DNA of 64,000 bases from Maribacter sp. BPC-D8 (GCF_035207705.1 NZ_CP128187.1:558001-622000); one strand, 5' to 3'. Counted from the first letter of the stretch, positions 17,494-26,306 are shown. Notes: a model not told the origin generated them from the letters alone. Numbers and translations: made by a program.

Positions 17494-18021
17494 TTATGGC
17501 ATAAAAGTATACCCATCCATTTGATAATTGGCAAGTACCATCATTGCAGAAAGCCCTAATTCTGTATTCGGGTTTAAATCTGCACCAGTAATATCTCTAG
17601 CGGCAGTAGCTTGTGCGCAAACATAAAATTCTACTCCGTAATCCTTTAGTAATTTTATTACGGCTTTATTGGGGTTTTCCTTTTCGTATTTAGCCTTGTA
17701 TTTGGCATCATTTAAAGCAGTGAAAGTAGCACCACCATGTACGGCAGCGATAATATTTACTTTATCGGCAGAAACACCACCAGCACCTAGCATGTTTATC
17801 ATTCTAGCGATTTTGAAATAACCTACATTAATACCATCTAACTCACGATCATCTTTAAGGTCAAATACAAGATTATATTCTTTGGTAGGGTCTGCCTGAA
17901 CGGCAACATCCTTAAACTCTTTTATTTTTCCGTAACCATCAATAACAGGTGTAGTCCATTCTTGGGCAGTTGTAATTTGTGTTGCCATAAGTACTATTGC
18001 AATTAGAAGTGCTTTTTTCAT
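17494..18021 (-). CDS. Periplasmic DsrE-family protein
   Basis: A 175-residue protein with a signal peptide (cleavage near QITTAQ) and a DsrE/YchN-like fold. The region VNIIAAVHGGATFTALND is the conserved core, and a single Cys lies in YGVEFYVCAQATAARDI near residue 134, the position used for sulfur binding in DsrE/TusD proteins. It is probably a periplasmic sulfane-sulfur carrier or binding protein. It is transcribed divergently from the TsdA-like cytochrome, and one operator at 18134-18147 is phased to both promoters. Confidence 0.82.
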   Translation of the reverse strand: MKKALLIAIVLMATQITTAQEWTTPVIDGYGKIKEFKDVAVQADPTKEYNLVFDLKDDRELDGINVGYFKIARMINMLGAGGVSADKVNIIAAVHGGATFTALNDAKYKAKYEKENPNKAVIKLLKDYGVEFYVCAQATAARDITGADLNPNTELGLSAMMVLANYQMDGYTFMP

Positions 18022-18103
18022 GTGTTCGTCAATTTTAAAAAGAATATAATTTGGTTAAAATAATATGTTGATTACTACTAATGTCCGTTATTTTTGATTG
18101 GAA

Positions 18104-18177
18104 TAAAAGTAAGTTAAAGTATTTAACGTTACTGTAACTAGGGTTACTGTAATAATCATGCGTTTATTATAGATTCG
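18104..18177. promoter_or_regulatory. Divergent promoter pair sharing one Crp-type operator (DsrE / tsdA)
   Basis: GTAAC-TAGG-GTTAC at 18134-18147. To the right, 22 nt then TAGATTCG (18170-18177). To the left on the minus strand, 22 nt then TACTTTTA (18111-18104). One palindrome is thus correctly phased for activation in both directions. Confidence 0.82.
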
Positions 18178-18207
18178 TTATTTAAATTAGCATAAGATTA
18201 CAGTTCT

Positions 18208-19245
18208 ATGAAAGATTTACGAGCATTTGCGAAACTATTTTTAAAGCTATTTGCAATCATCTTCGTTTTGGTAGGTCTTGCCTTTATATGGCTAGTAACG
18301 TATGAGCCTAGCGTTGAAAAAGATGCGATTATTAAAACTGAAGAAACTGTAGCTAACGAGATTTGGCAACCTAAAGATGCAATGGCAGAGTTGGCTATTA
18401 TGCCTGCGACAGTTAAAGAGGGGTACTACCTAATTGCAGAATCTTCAAAATATATGGGTCCGAATGCAGAGAACGCTGCAGATAGGTATAGTGGTAATAA
18501 TTTAGCTTGTACGAATTGCCATTTACAAAAGGGGGCACAGGCGGGCTCTGGTTCTTGGGTCGGTATTATAGAACGATTTCCTCAGTTTGGTGGTCGAGGT
18601 AACAAACAAGGTACCATTGAAGATCGCATAAATGGATGTATGGAGCGTAGTATGAACGGCAAAATGCTTCCGGTAGATTCTGACCAGATGAAGGCGATTG
18701 TAGCCTATATGAATTGGTTGAGCGAAGATGTACCAGAAAATAGAAAGGCTGAGTTTAAAGGATATCCAAAAATTAAGATACCTGCTGTTGCAGTAGATTT
18801 AGAAAGAGGGAGTCAGGTATATCAAAAAGAGTGTATCATTTGCCATGGTGAAAATGGGGCGGGTGTACTAAATGCGATCGATGGTAAAAGCTACACATAT
18901 CCGCCACTATGGGGTCCAGATAGTTTTAACGATGGTGCAGGTATGAATAGGGTAATTACATCGGCGGAATTTATTAAAAGTAACATGCCGTATTTACAAG
19001 CAACTTGGGACAACCCTAAATTGAGTGATGAAGAAGCATATCATGTAGCAGGATATATCAATAGTTTTTCTAGACCACATAAGTTAAATACCGAAAACGA
19101 TTATCCTGACAAGAAACTAAAACCGGTTTCAACACCCTACGGTCCGTGGGTAGACGATTTTTCTCCAGAACAGCACAAATACGGACCATTTTTACCGATA
19201 ATGGACTTCTACAAAAAGGAATACGGAATTACCAAAACAAAGTAA
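18208..19245 (+). CDS. TsdA-like diheme c-type thiosulfate dehydrogenase
   Basis: A 345-residue protein anchored by one N-terminal helix (about residues 10-31) with two periplasmic heme c domains. Heme sites are CTNCH (101-105) and CIICH (209-213). The run EDRINGCMERSMNGK with Cys 144 is a signature of TsdA, in which a Cys is the distal ligand of the first heme. TsdA oxidises two thiosulfates to tetrathionate or reduces tetrathionate. It is followed four bases later by a porin gene, a likely operon. Family assignment is good; direction of the reaction is not shown. Confidence 0.85.
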   Translation: MKDLRAFAKLFLKLFAIIFVLVGLAFIWLVTYEPSVEKDAIIKTEETVANEIWQPKDAMAELAIMPATVKEGYYLIAESSKYMGPNAENAADRYSGNNLACTNCHLQKGAQAGSGSWVGIIERFPQFGGRGNKQGTIEDRINGCMERSMNGKMLPVDSDQMKAIVAYMNWLSEDVPENRKAEFKGYPKIKIPAVAVDLERGSQVYQKECIICHGENGAGVLNAIDGKSYTYPPLWGPDSFNDGAGMNRVITSAEFIKSNMPYLQATWDNPKLSDEEAYHVAGYINSFSRPHKLNTENDYPDKKLKPVSTPYGPWVDDFSPEQHKYGPFLPIMDFYKKEYGITKTK

Positions 19246-19249
19246 CCTC

Positions 19250-20584
19250 ATGCGATTAGTATATCTGTTCATTTTTTGTTTGCCCATATTTTCTATGGCA
19301 CAAGATACTGTTGCGGTAAAGAAAAAAGGAACCCTATCTGGGCAATGGCGTACGTATTATATGATGACGTCAAATAAAGGGGAATTAAAAGATTTTAATG
19401 CTTTAGCAACAGGAGGTAAATTAAAGTACCAGTATAATCTATTAAAAAACTTAGAAGTAGGTGCAGCATTATATAATGCTACGAATTTAGGTTTACAAGA
19501 TTTAACCATACCCGATGCGACAACCGGAAGAATTAGTAGATATGAAGAAGGGTTGTTCGACAGGTTAGATTTAGAAAATGATGCCGTTTTTTTATTAGGA
19601 GAACTGTATGCGAAATATCACCTAGCTCAGCATTCATTTACGCTTGGGCGGATGAAAATAAATACGCCATTGATTAACCCCGAAGATGGTAGAATGATAC
19701 CTACTTTGGTACAAGGGTTTTGGTATAATTTTAGTGCAGAAAAGACAAAGTTTCAATTGGGCGTATTAAATGAAATAGCACCTAGATCAACAGGGGAGTT
19801 TTATGGTATTGGGGAAAGTATTGGAACCTATCCCGTTGGTAGAAATATTTATGGTAATGCATCGGCATATGCTGATAATACTGAATCGGACTATGTATTA
19901 ATGGCAAATGCCGAGTTTAAATTGTCAAAAGAATTTAATGTAAAAGTCTGGAACCAATATGTGGATAACGTTTTTAATTCTGTCTATATAAAACCTAAAT
20001 TAGAAGTATCTAAATCTATTATTTTAGAAGGGGAGTGGTTGCATCAAAATAAGGTAGGTGATGGGGGTAGCGGTATAGATTCCCTTCGCTATTATAATCA
20101 AAATTCGTCGGATATATTAGGATTAAAAATCGCGTATAAAAGTAAAGCAGGTCTAGTTTCTTTGAGTTATAATAGAATATTACCGCATGGTCAATTTATC
20201 TCACCAAGAGAATGGGGTAGAGAAGATTTGTTCAGTTTTCAAAAGCGAGAACGCAGCGAAGGTTCAGCAGACAATCATGCGTTAGTTTTGAATTATAAAA
20301 AAGATTTTACCCTTTTAAAAGATCTAAATCTTATGTCGATCTTAAGTATTGGTAAGCACTGGAAACCAGATCCAACCAATGCTACTTTAAATAAGTATGC
20401 GATGCCAGATTACACGCATATTAACCTCGATATTTTCTTCAATATTAAAAAGTTAAAGCACTTACGACCAGAGCTATTAGTGACCTCTAAAATTGGTAAT
20501 GGCGATATACCAGATAATCCTAATTTCTATTTTAATAAGGTAGATATGTTCCATTTAGATTTAATACTGAATTATAACTGGTAA
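19250..20584 (+). CDS. Outer-membrane porin-like beta-barrel protein
   Basis: A 444-residue protein with a signal peptide (cleavage after FSMAQ) and alternating hydrophobic strands throughout. The SGQWRTYYMMTSNKGELKDF start and the last-residue aromatic (LILNYNW) are as in OprD/OprP-like barrels of Bacteroidota. It is co-transcribed with the TsdA-like cytochrome, so passage of thiosulfate or tetrathionate across the outer membrane is a reasonable inference. It does not look like a TonB-dependent receptor: there is no plug domain. Confidence 0.75.
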   Translation: MRLVYLFIFCLPIFSMAQDTVAVKKKGTLSGQWRTYYMMTSNKGELKDFNALATGGKLKYQYNLLKNLEVGAALYNATNLGLQDLTIPDATTGRISRYEEGLFDRLDLENDAVFLLGELYAKYHLAQHSFTLGRMKINTPLINPEDGRMIPTLVQGFWYNFSAEKTKFQLGVLNEIAPRSTGEFYGIGESIGTYPVGRNIYGNASAYADNTESDYVLMANAEFKLSKEFNVKVWNQYVDNVFNSVYIKPKLEVSKSIILEGEWLHQNKVGDGGSGIDSLRYYNQNSSDILGLKIAYKSKAGLVSLSYNRILPHGQFISPREWGREDLFSFQKRERSEGSADNHALVLNYKKDFTLLKDLNLMSILSIGKHWKPDPTNATLNKYAMPDYTHINLDIFFNIKKLKHLRPELLVTSKIGNGDIPDNPNFYFNKVDMFHLDLILNYNW

Positions 20585-20595
20585 CGGAGCATAAA

Positions 20596-20623
20596 AAAAA
20601 TCTCTGTGTAAACAGAGATTTTT
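20596..20623. terminator. Bidirectional terminator
   Basis: Perfect stem AAAAATCTCTGT / ACAGAGATTTTT with a four-base loop, between the convergent porin and type II SQR genes. Confidence 0.9.
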
Positions 20624-20628
20624 TAAGC

Positions 20629-21939
20629 TTAAACATTTTGACCTTTCATCATCTTGCTCCAGTATAAGTAGGGTAGTCCGTATTTTTTAAGCATCCACAA
20701 TCTCCAATGTTCTTTAGAAGAATCGTTTATAAGCATTCTTTTCAATTTAGGATCTGGTGTAAAATTATTATCGTAATCAAATTCTGCCAACACCATTTTT
20801 CCGTAGTCTGTAACCAAAGGGCACGAAGAATAACCGTTATAAGATTTAGTTCCCATTTTATGACTGTTCATAAGCAGGTTTAAATTGTCAACTACGATAG
20901 GCACTTGCTTACGAATTGCTGCTCCTGTTTTAGCAGTAGGCAAGGCAGCTACATCGCCTAATCCAAATATATTGGCGTAGGTATTATGTTGCATAGTTTG
21001 ATGATTTACATCTAACCAACCCGCTGCATTAACTAAAGTTGAATCTTTTACAAATTTAGGAGCCACAGAAGGCGGAGCGGTATGCATCATATCATAATGA
21101 ATGCCATATCTATTTCCATCAACTACTACTTTTACATCTTTATAATTATATTGAAATTTTTCGTCTAATTTTAAGTCATCAACTTTGTTACTTGAGATTA
21201 CTACACAACCACCAGCAGTAATTTCTTGACCCATTTCATACCAGGCAATTTGTTTATCACCATCGACAGCCACAAGTTTATGGTGAAATCTAAGGTTAAT
21301 ATCTTTTCGGTCTACTACCTCCATTAATGTTTTGGCTATTTTCTTTACACCGAAAATAACAGTACCACCAGTTGCAAAAATGATATCGGTTTTTTTACGG
21401 ATTCCACTTTTTCTAAAATGACTTTCAGCCAGATACATTATTTTTTGTGGTGCTCCACCACATTTAATTGGGGTTGTAGGTTGTGTAAAAAGTGCAGTAC
21501 CACCTTTGAAGTTTTTAATAACATCCCAAGTATGCTTAGGGTCTGTGTAATTACTACAAACCACTCCTTTATCTATAGCATCACCTAAGCCAGGTACTAA
21601 ACTGAAATCATAAGCAAGACCCGGTGCAACTACTAAGTAATCGTATGTAATATCTCCTTTAGATGCAGTGTTTACGATATTATTTTCTGGGTCGAAACCT
21701 GTTGCCTTATCTTTTATCCAAGTAGCATTTTTAGGTATAACCGATGACATCGGTCGGGCAGTTTTGTCAAAATCATAGGTACCGGCACCTACTAGAGTCC
21801 ATGCAGGTTGGTAATAATGGGTATCTGCCGGTTCAATAATTGCGATGTCTTTAGCTCCTTTTTGAGTGAGAAGCTGGGCTGCTACCATGATACCTGCAGT
21901 ACCACCTCCAATAATTAATACCTGATGATGTGAACTCAT
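20629..21939 (-). CDS. sqr: Type II sulfide:quinone oxidoreductase
   Basis: A 436-residue membrane-bound flavoprotein oxidising sulfide to a persulfide with electrons to quinone. The N-terminal FAD motif is LIIGGGTAGIMVAAQLL. The redox Cys pair sits in PIKCGGAPQKIMYL (near 160) and YSSCPLVTDYGKM (near 375), the arrangement of the mitochondrial-type SQOR, which passes sulfur to a thiol acceptor. The C-terminal YWSKMMKG region is amphipathic. The persulfide dioxygenases at 24875-27823 would act on the product. It has its own GTAAC-AAAT-GTTAC promoter. Confidence 0.92.
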   Translation of the reverse strand: MSSHHQVLIIGGGTAGIMVAAQLLTQKGAKDIAIIEPADTHYYQPAWTLVGAGTYDFDKTARPMSSVIPKNATWIKDKATGFDPENNIVNTASKGDITYDYLVVAPGLAYDFSLVPGLGDAIDKGVVCSNYTDPKHTWDVIKNFKGGTALFTQPTTPIKCGGAPQKIMYLAESHFRKSGIRKKTDIIFATGGTVIFGVKKIAKTLMEVVDRKDINLRFHHKLVAVDGDKQIAWYEMGQEITAGGCVVISSNKVDDLKLDEKFQYNYKDVKVVVDGNRYGIHYDMMHTAPPSVAPKFVKDSTLVNAAGWLDVNHQTMQHNTYANIFGLGDVAALPTAKTGAAIRKQVPIVVDNLNLLMNSHKMGTKSYNGYSSCPLVTDYGKMVLAEFDYDNNFTPDPKLKRMLINDSSKEHWRLWMLKKYGLPYLYWSKMMKGQNV

Positions 21940-21964
21940 TTTGTTGTTGTATTTGTGAATATGA

Positions 21965-22008
21965 TAAATATAGCAGATACAAAATGAATATTATGTAACA
22001 AATGTTAC
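21965..22008 (-). promoter_or_regulatory. Crp-type operator and -7 box of the type II sqr gene
   Basis: GTAAC-AAAT-GTTAC at 21995-22008 within TATGTAAC...GTTACATA. After 22 nt the minus strand reads TATATTTA (21972-21965). Confidence 0.8.
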
Positions 22009-22079
22009 ATAGCATTATCAACACGCAAATTAGTCGTCGATTTCTTTAAGTAGTATGTTTTAAGGTAATTAAGGTAATC

Positions 22080-22286
22080 TTACTTTTTTATTTTGCATGT
22101 GCTAGCACCGAACAACGTATACAGAGGGCAAAAACTAACAAATGAAGTTAATACGAAAATGGCTGCAACTGCTAATGCTACATAACCTAAAACACCGGTT
22201 ACGGTATCTGTCAAAAATGCAATTAAAAGCGCTGCCGCAATAATGAATCTTATGAATTTGTCTGTGGTTCCCATATTTTTTTTCAT
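22080..22286 (-). CDS. DUF2892 (YgaP-like transmembrane) protein
   Basis: A 68-residue protein with two hydrophobic helices and the DUF2892 pattern FVSFCPLYTLFGASTCKIKK at the C-terminus, with two conserved Cys; the N-terminal MGTTDKFIRFIIAAALL is typical. It lies upstream of the type II sqr gene on the same strand but is separated by 140 bases holding the sqr promoter, so it may be transcribed alone or read into sqr. DUF2892 domains usually accompany rhodaneses and sulfide-oxidising enzymes. Confidence 0.8.
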   Translation of the reverse strand: MKKNMGTTDKFIRFIIAAALLIAFLTDTVTGVLGYVALAVAAIFVLTSFVSFCPLYTLFGASTCKIKK

Positions 22287-22451
22287 GATACTAGTTTTTA
22301 AATGTTATTTGTAATGTTGATACTATAAAGTAGACTTACTCAACAGTTATAGTGGTTGATAAATCTTTTACTTTACCAAAGTACTATAAACTAGGAAAGT
22401 GGCATATGACATTGGTCAGCTCAAAATTAATGGTTAATCGTCGTTTCTAAA

Positions 22452-22495
22452 GTAACTTTGGTTACTGCGAAGCCATAATTATTACAGTATTTTTG
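22452..22495 (+). promoter_or_regulatory. Crp-type operator and -7 box of the sterol-desaturase-family gene
   Basis: GTAAC-TTTG-GTTAC at 22452-22465, 22 nt, then TATTTTTG (22488-22495). The ATG follows at 22513. Confidence 0.82.
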
Positions 22496-22512
22496 CAAAA
22501 AGCTTTAGAGGA

Positions 22513-23388
22513 ATGGAAGCATATATAGATGCGTTTTTAAATGCGATAACAGGAACTTTAAGTTGGACATGGAAATCAATCATTTTTCAAGTGCCTTGGT
22601 ATCTTAATTACTTTTGGGGCTTAATTTCTATATCGCTAATAGTTTGGTTTTTAGAAATTGTTTTTCCTTGGAGAAAACAACAAGGCGTATTTAGAAAAGA
22701 TTTTTGGTTAGACGGCTTTTACATGTTCTTCAACTTCTTTTTGTTTGCCATTGCCATAAGTGGTATTTATAAATTATTGCAAGTGTTTTTTACTGACATC
22801 GGTATAAAAGCAAATAGTTTGGCACTAATAGATATATCTAACTGGCCAATGTGGGGTCAGCTTTTATTATTCTTTATCGTATTAGATTTTGTGCAATGGT
22901 TTACACATACCTTATTACACAAATATGCATTTCTTTGGAAATTTCATCAAGTACACCATAGCGTAAAAGAAATGGGCTTTGCAGCTCATTTACGATACCA
23001 TTGGATGGAGAATATTTTGTATAAACCCTTGAAGACCTTCGGAGTTATGATTCTTGGCGGTTTTGAACCAGAACAAGCTTACATTGTTCATTTTATAGCC
23101 ATAGCAATTGGGCATTTCAATCATTCTAACATAAAAATTACTTGGGGTCCTTTAAAATATATTTTAAACAATCCAGTAATGCATTTATATCATCACGCAT
23201 ATGATTTACCAGAAGGAACATATGGTGTAAATTTCGGAATTAGCTTAAGCCTTTGGGATTATATATTTAAAACCAATTACATACCAGAAGATAGTGGAGA
23301 TGTAAAATTGGGTTACCCAGGAGATGAGAATTTGCCAGAAAACTTTTTAGGTCAGTTGACTCACGGCTTTAAAACAAAGAAGAAGTAA
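22513..23388 (+). CDS. Sterol desaturase / fatty-acid hydroxylase family protein
   Basis: A 291-residue inner-membrane di-iron oxygenase-like enzyme. The eight-His metal site is seen as HTLLH, KFHQVHHS, and HLYHHAYD, with HLRYHWME and HFNHSN nearby, in the order usual for the family; four hydrophobic helices surround them. It may hydroxylate or desaturate a membrane lipid using O2. Its promoter carries the same operator as the sulfide genes, an unexpected partner. Convergent with the heavy-metal-domain gene and separated from it by a hairpin terminator. Confidence 0.88.
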   Translation: MEAYIDAFLNAITGTLSWTWKSIIFQVPWYLNYFWGLISISLIVWFLEIVFPWRKQQGVFRKDFWLDGFYMFFNFFLFAIAISGIYKLLQVFFTDIGIKANSLALIDISNWPMWGQLLLFFIVLDFVQWFTHTLLHKYAFLWKFHQVHHSVKEMGFAAHLRYHWMENILYKPLKTFGVMILGGFEPEQAYIVHFIAIAIGHFNHSNIKITWGPLKYILNNPVMHLYHHAYDLPEGTYGVNFGISLSLWDYIFKTNYIPEDSGDVKLGYPGDENLPENFLGQLTHGFKTKKK

Positions 23389-23408
23389 TGTATAATTACT
23401 TCTTCTTT
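23376..23408. terminator. Bidirectional terminator overlapping the desaturase stop codon
   Basis: Perfect 14-bp stem AAAGAAGAAGTAAT / ATTACTTCTTCTTT with a five-base loop. The TAA of the desaturase gene lies inside the left arm. Confidence 0.8.
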
Positions 23409-23420
23409 AGATTCTTAAAA

Positions 23421-23690
23421 TTAGTCAGATAGTTTGCCCGTAGCGCAGCTTACAAAGGACTTCGCTTTTGATAGTACCGAATTATCTTGGTCTAGACTTG
23501 GGTAGCCAATCGACTTTAATTTGGTTTTTGCAGTAGCTATATCTTCTTGGTTTAAAGCGTCAAAAGAAACCGATGATGATTCTACTGATACCGATACATT
23601 CGTTATGGTAGGTATCTCCTCTAATTTTGAAACAATTGTTTTGGCACAGCCACCACATTTTAAATTTTGAATAGGAATTACTGAAGTCAT
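23421..23690 (-). CDS. Heavy-metal-associated domain protein
   Basis: An 89-residue cytosolic protein. An HMA ferredoxin-like domain with the metal motif GGCAK (LKCGGCAKTIVSKL, Cys 12 and Cys 15) covers residues 1-68; a short C-terminal extension SKAKSFVSCATGKLSD adds one Cys. Such proteins carry copper or related soft metals to P-type ATPases or regulators. It follows the DUF3365 gene by three bases, so the two are co-transcribed. Confidence 0.85.
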   Translation of the reverse strand: MTSVIPIQNLKCGGCAKTIVSKLEEIPTITNVSVSVESSSVSFDALNQEDIATAKTKLKSIGYPSLDQDNSVLSKAKSFVSCATGKLSD

Positions 23691-23693
23691 ATC

Positions 23694-24338
23694 TTATTTA
23701 TTTTGTTCGTCTTTAAAACTTATACTCCAAATGCCTCTTACCTCATTTTCTTTATAGCCTATGGCTTCGTCATATGGGTATTTATCGTTCAAAAGTTGGG
23801 TAACCTTTGGGTCGATATTTGTTTCTGGTACACCATGGCAGTTTAGGCACATGGTATTGGTAACAATAGGAGAATAGAAATAAGTATTTCCATTCTCGTT
23901 AGCTAGTATAGGTTCGTAAGACTCGTTATTATTAATTTTTGATTTAAAAAACGCAATATATTCAAGCTCTTTTTTACTTGCTTTATTATTTTGATTTCTT
24001 GGTTTATCACTTACCCTTTTAATTTTAGCATGGTGAACAATTGCCATACTATCTGTTAGCGGATATGCCTTTTCATTACAAAACGTTACAGCACCAATTG
24101 GACCATTTTTCTGAATATTGAGCATAAGGTTCTTACCTAATACTTTTTGGGTACTTTGGGCAATCATTTTACCTTTTTCTAAAAGTAGGCTGTCATTAAC
24201 TTTAGCATCTATCTCTGATGTGCTGACGCTTGAAGATGAATTATTAGAATTATCAATAACAACATCTTGTTTCACCTTTGGAGCATCTTTACAACTGATT
24301 GTAAAAACAATCACTGATAATAAAAAGATATTTTTCAT
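23694..24338 (-). CDS. DUF3365 (Tll0287-like) heme-binding lipoprotein
   Basis: A 214-residue lipoprotein: signal peptide with lipobox VFTISC (Cys 16), a low-complexity linker of Asn and Ser, then a DUF3365 domain. A c-type heme site CLNCH is seen near residue 170 after TNTM, and the preceding residues GPIGAVTFCNEKA are conserved in the family. Related Tll0287-like proteins are thought to be redox or gas sensors. It is first in a two-gene operon with the HMA protein. The upstream gap shows no clear member of either operator class. Confidence 0.8.
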   Translation of the reverse strand: MKNIFLLSVIVFTISCKDAPKVKQDVVIDNSNNSSSSVSTSEIDAKVNDSLLLEKGKMIAQSTQKVLGKNLMLNIQKNGPIGAVTFCNEKAYPLTDSMAIVHHAKIKRVSDKPRNQNNKASKKELEYIAFFKSKINNNESYEPILANENGNTYFYSPIVTNTMCLNCHGVPETNIDPKVTQLLNDKYPYDEAIGYKENEVRGIWSISFKDEQNK

Positions 24339-24440
24339 AAGTATGACATTTTAAACGTGTTGATTGATTTTGAAATAAGCCATTATTCCTGAATAAACCT
24401 ACTATAAACTACCTATTAAAGGGTAATGGTAACCTTTACC

Positions 24441-24785
24441 TTAGTTCCAAGAACTATAACCTCCTTTAAGATCATAAACTTGTGTAAAGCCCATGTTTAA
24501 TAATTTACGAGCAGCTTTTTGACTTCTTGCGCCTGATCTACAGTATACGTATACCGGTTTTTCTTTATTTACTTTTTCAAAATAAGCGTTAAAATTACCA
24601 GCGCTAAAAAAATCAACGTTTATAGCGTTCTTAATATGACCGCTATTATATTCAGATGGCGTTCTAACGTCAAAAGGTTTGATATTGTTAGCTACAATTT
24701 GCGTGGCATATTCGTTCTTGTTTAGTATAGTAATATTACCTGCGGCTTCTTCTTTTTTACCAAAGAGTGTACTTAAAAATGACAT
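24441..24785 (-). CDS. Single-domain rhodanese
   Basis: A 114-residue cytosolic rhodanese. The active-site loop CRSGARS (near residue 96) contains the catalytic Cys that carries sulfane sulfur. The PSEYNSGHIKNAINVDFF pattern is the usual substrate-loop entrance. It lies between the DUF3365 operon and the first persulfide dioxygenase fusion, all on the minus strand, and probably transfers sulfane sulfur among thiols and cyanide-like acceptors. A hairpin at 24818-24852 separates it from the upstream gene. Confidence 0.9.
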   Translation of the reverse strand: MSFLSTLFGKKEEAAGNITILNKNEYATQIVANNIKPFDVRTPSEYNSGHIKNAINVDFFSAGNFNAYFEKVNKEKPVYVYCRSGARSQKAARKLLNMGFTQVYDLKGGYSSWN

Positions 24786-24817
24786 AGTATTTTATTTAAA
24801 ATTAATATTTAATAATA

Positions 24818-24852
24818 GAAAGAAACGGACTTGGTATATGACCGTTTCTTTC
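24818..24852 (-). terminator. Hairpin between persulfide dioxygenase and rhodanese genes
   Basis: Perfect stem GAAAGAAACGG / CCGTTTCTTTC with a 13-base loop. No strong T run follows on the minus strand, so it may be a partial terminator or a processing site rather than a full stop. Confidence 0.5.
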
Positions 24853-24874
24853 AATAACCAACCAATAAAAAAAT

Positions 24875-26284
24875 TTATAATGTAGTAGGACAAACAAATT
24901 CAGTAACCGGTATACCAGCTTCTTTAATATCTTTAAATCCGCCTTTTACATCTATAAGATTATGAATACCTCTACTTTTCAAAATAGAAGAAGCAATCAT
25001 ACTTCTGTAACCACCAGCACAATGCACGTAAAATAATTTTTTGTTAGGGAATTCGGCTAAATGGTCGTTTAGAAAATCTAGCGGTGTGTTTTTAGCATCG
25101 ATAATATGTTCAGAAAGGTATTCAGATTCTTTACGAACATCGAATACGGGTACCTGATCAGTTTCAATGGCTTTTTTAAGTTCATCTGCATCAACCTGGC
25201 TTACGGTATCATACTCCATCGCCGCTTTTTTCCAAGCATCGAATCCGCCTTCTAAATATCCTAAAGTGCCATCAAAACCAACTCTAGATAATCGAGTTAC
25301 AGTTTCTTCTTCCATACCAACAGGAGTTACTAGTACAATTGGCTGTTTTACATCTGCAATTAAAGCACCTACCCATGGGGCAAAACTACCATCCAATCCT
25401 ATAAAAATAGAACGTGGAATATGACCTTTTGCAAAATCATCTTGATGACGAACATCTAAGACTATAGCGCCAGTTTCATTTGCGGCTGCTTCAAAAGCTT
25501 TTGGTGAAAGTGCTCTTGTACCACGAACCAATACTTCTTTTATATCTTCATAACCTTCTTTGTTCAGTTTTACATTTAAAGGAAAATATTGAGGTGGCGG
25601 TAGTAAACCATCAATCACTTCATCAATAAATTCTTCTTTCGTCATATCTGAACGTAAGGCATAATTCATTTTCTTTTGGTTACCCAATGTATCTACCGTT
25701 TCTTTCATCATATTCTTACCACATGCAGAACCGGCACCATGAGCAGGGTAAACGATGACGTCATCTGCTAATGGCATGATTTTTTCACGTAGACTGTCAA
25801 ATAAAAATCCGGCAAGATCACGCTCTGTCAATTCGCCCATTTTCTGTGCAAGATCAGGTCTACCGACATCACCTAAAAACAACGTATCTCCACTAAAAAT
25901 AGCATAGTCTTTACCATTGGCGTCTCTTAATAAATACGTGGTACTTTCCATTGTATGACCAGGAGTATGCAATGCAGTAATCGTAATGTCCCCTAATTTA
26001 AACTCTTGATTATCTTTTGCAATAATCGCTTCGAAAGACGGATTCGCTTTTGGTCCGTAAATAATATCAGCACCAGTTTCTTTAGCCAAGGTTACATGAC
26101 CACTAACAAAATCGGCATGAAAATGTGTTTCAAAAATATATTTGATTTTAGCATTATCTGCCGCAGCTTTCTTTATGTAAGGCTGTACTTCTCGTAGAGG
26201 ATCAATAATGGCGACTTCTCCATTGCTTTCAATGTAGTAAGCACCTTGCGCAAGACAACCAGTATATATTTGTTCTACTTTCAT
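24875..26284 (-). CDS. Persulfide dioxygenase-rhodanese fusion (CstB-like)
   Basis: A 469-residue cytosolic enzyme. Residues 1-250: metallo-beta-lactamase-fold dioxygenase with ETHFHADFVSGH, HTPGHTMEST and SGDTLFLGDVGRPDL, the iron-site motifs of ETHE1-type persulfide dioxygenases. Residues ~260-360: a rhodanese-like domain without the catalytic Cys. Residues ~370-465: an active rhodanese with HCAGGYRS. This three-part layout is that of CstB, which turns low-molecular persulfides into sulfite and thiosulfate. A close paralogue lies just upstream (26408-27823). The promoter carries GTAAC-TTAG-GTTAC. Confidence 0.9.
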   Translation of the reverse strand: MKVEQIYTGCLAQGAYYIESNGEVAIIDPLREVQPYIKKAAADNAKIKYIFETHFHADFVSGHVTLAKETGADIIYGPKANPSFEAIIAKDNQEFKLGDITITALHTPGHTMESTTYLLRDANGKDYAIFSGDTLFLGDVGRPDLAQKMGELTERDLAGFLFDSLREKIMPLADDVIVYPAHGAGSACGKNMMKETVDTLGNQKKMNYALRSDMTKEEFIDEVIDGLLPPPQYFPLNVKLNKEGYEDIKEVLVRGTRALSPKAFEAAANETGAIVLDVRHQDDFAKGHIPRSIFIGLDGSFAPWVGALIADVKQPIVLVTPVGMEEETVTRLSRVGFDGTLGYLEGGFDAWKKAAMEYDTVSQVDADELKKAIETDQVPVFDVRKESEYLSEHIIDAKNTPLDFLNDHLAEFPNKKLFYVHCAGGYRSMIASSILKSRGIHNLIDVKGGFKDIKEAGIPVTEFVCPTTL

Positions 26285-26306
26285 AAGTTCATATTTATTA
26301 TTGACC

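Noticed and set aside
24421..24445. GGTAAAGGTTACC near-palindrome as an operator for the DUF3365 operon
   Set aside because: Arm spacing differs by one base from the 14-mer class and no TAnnTTTG box lies at 22 nt.
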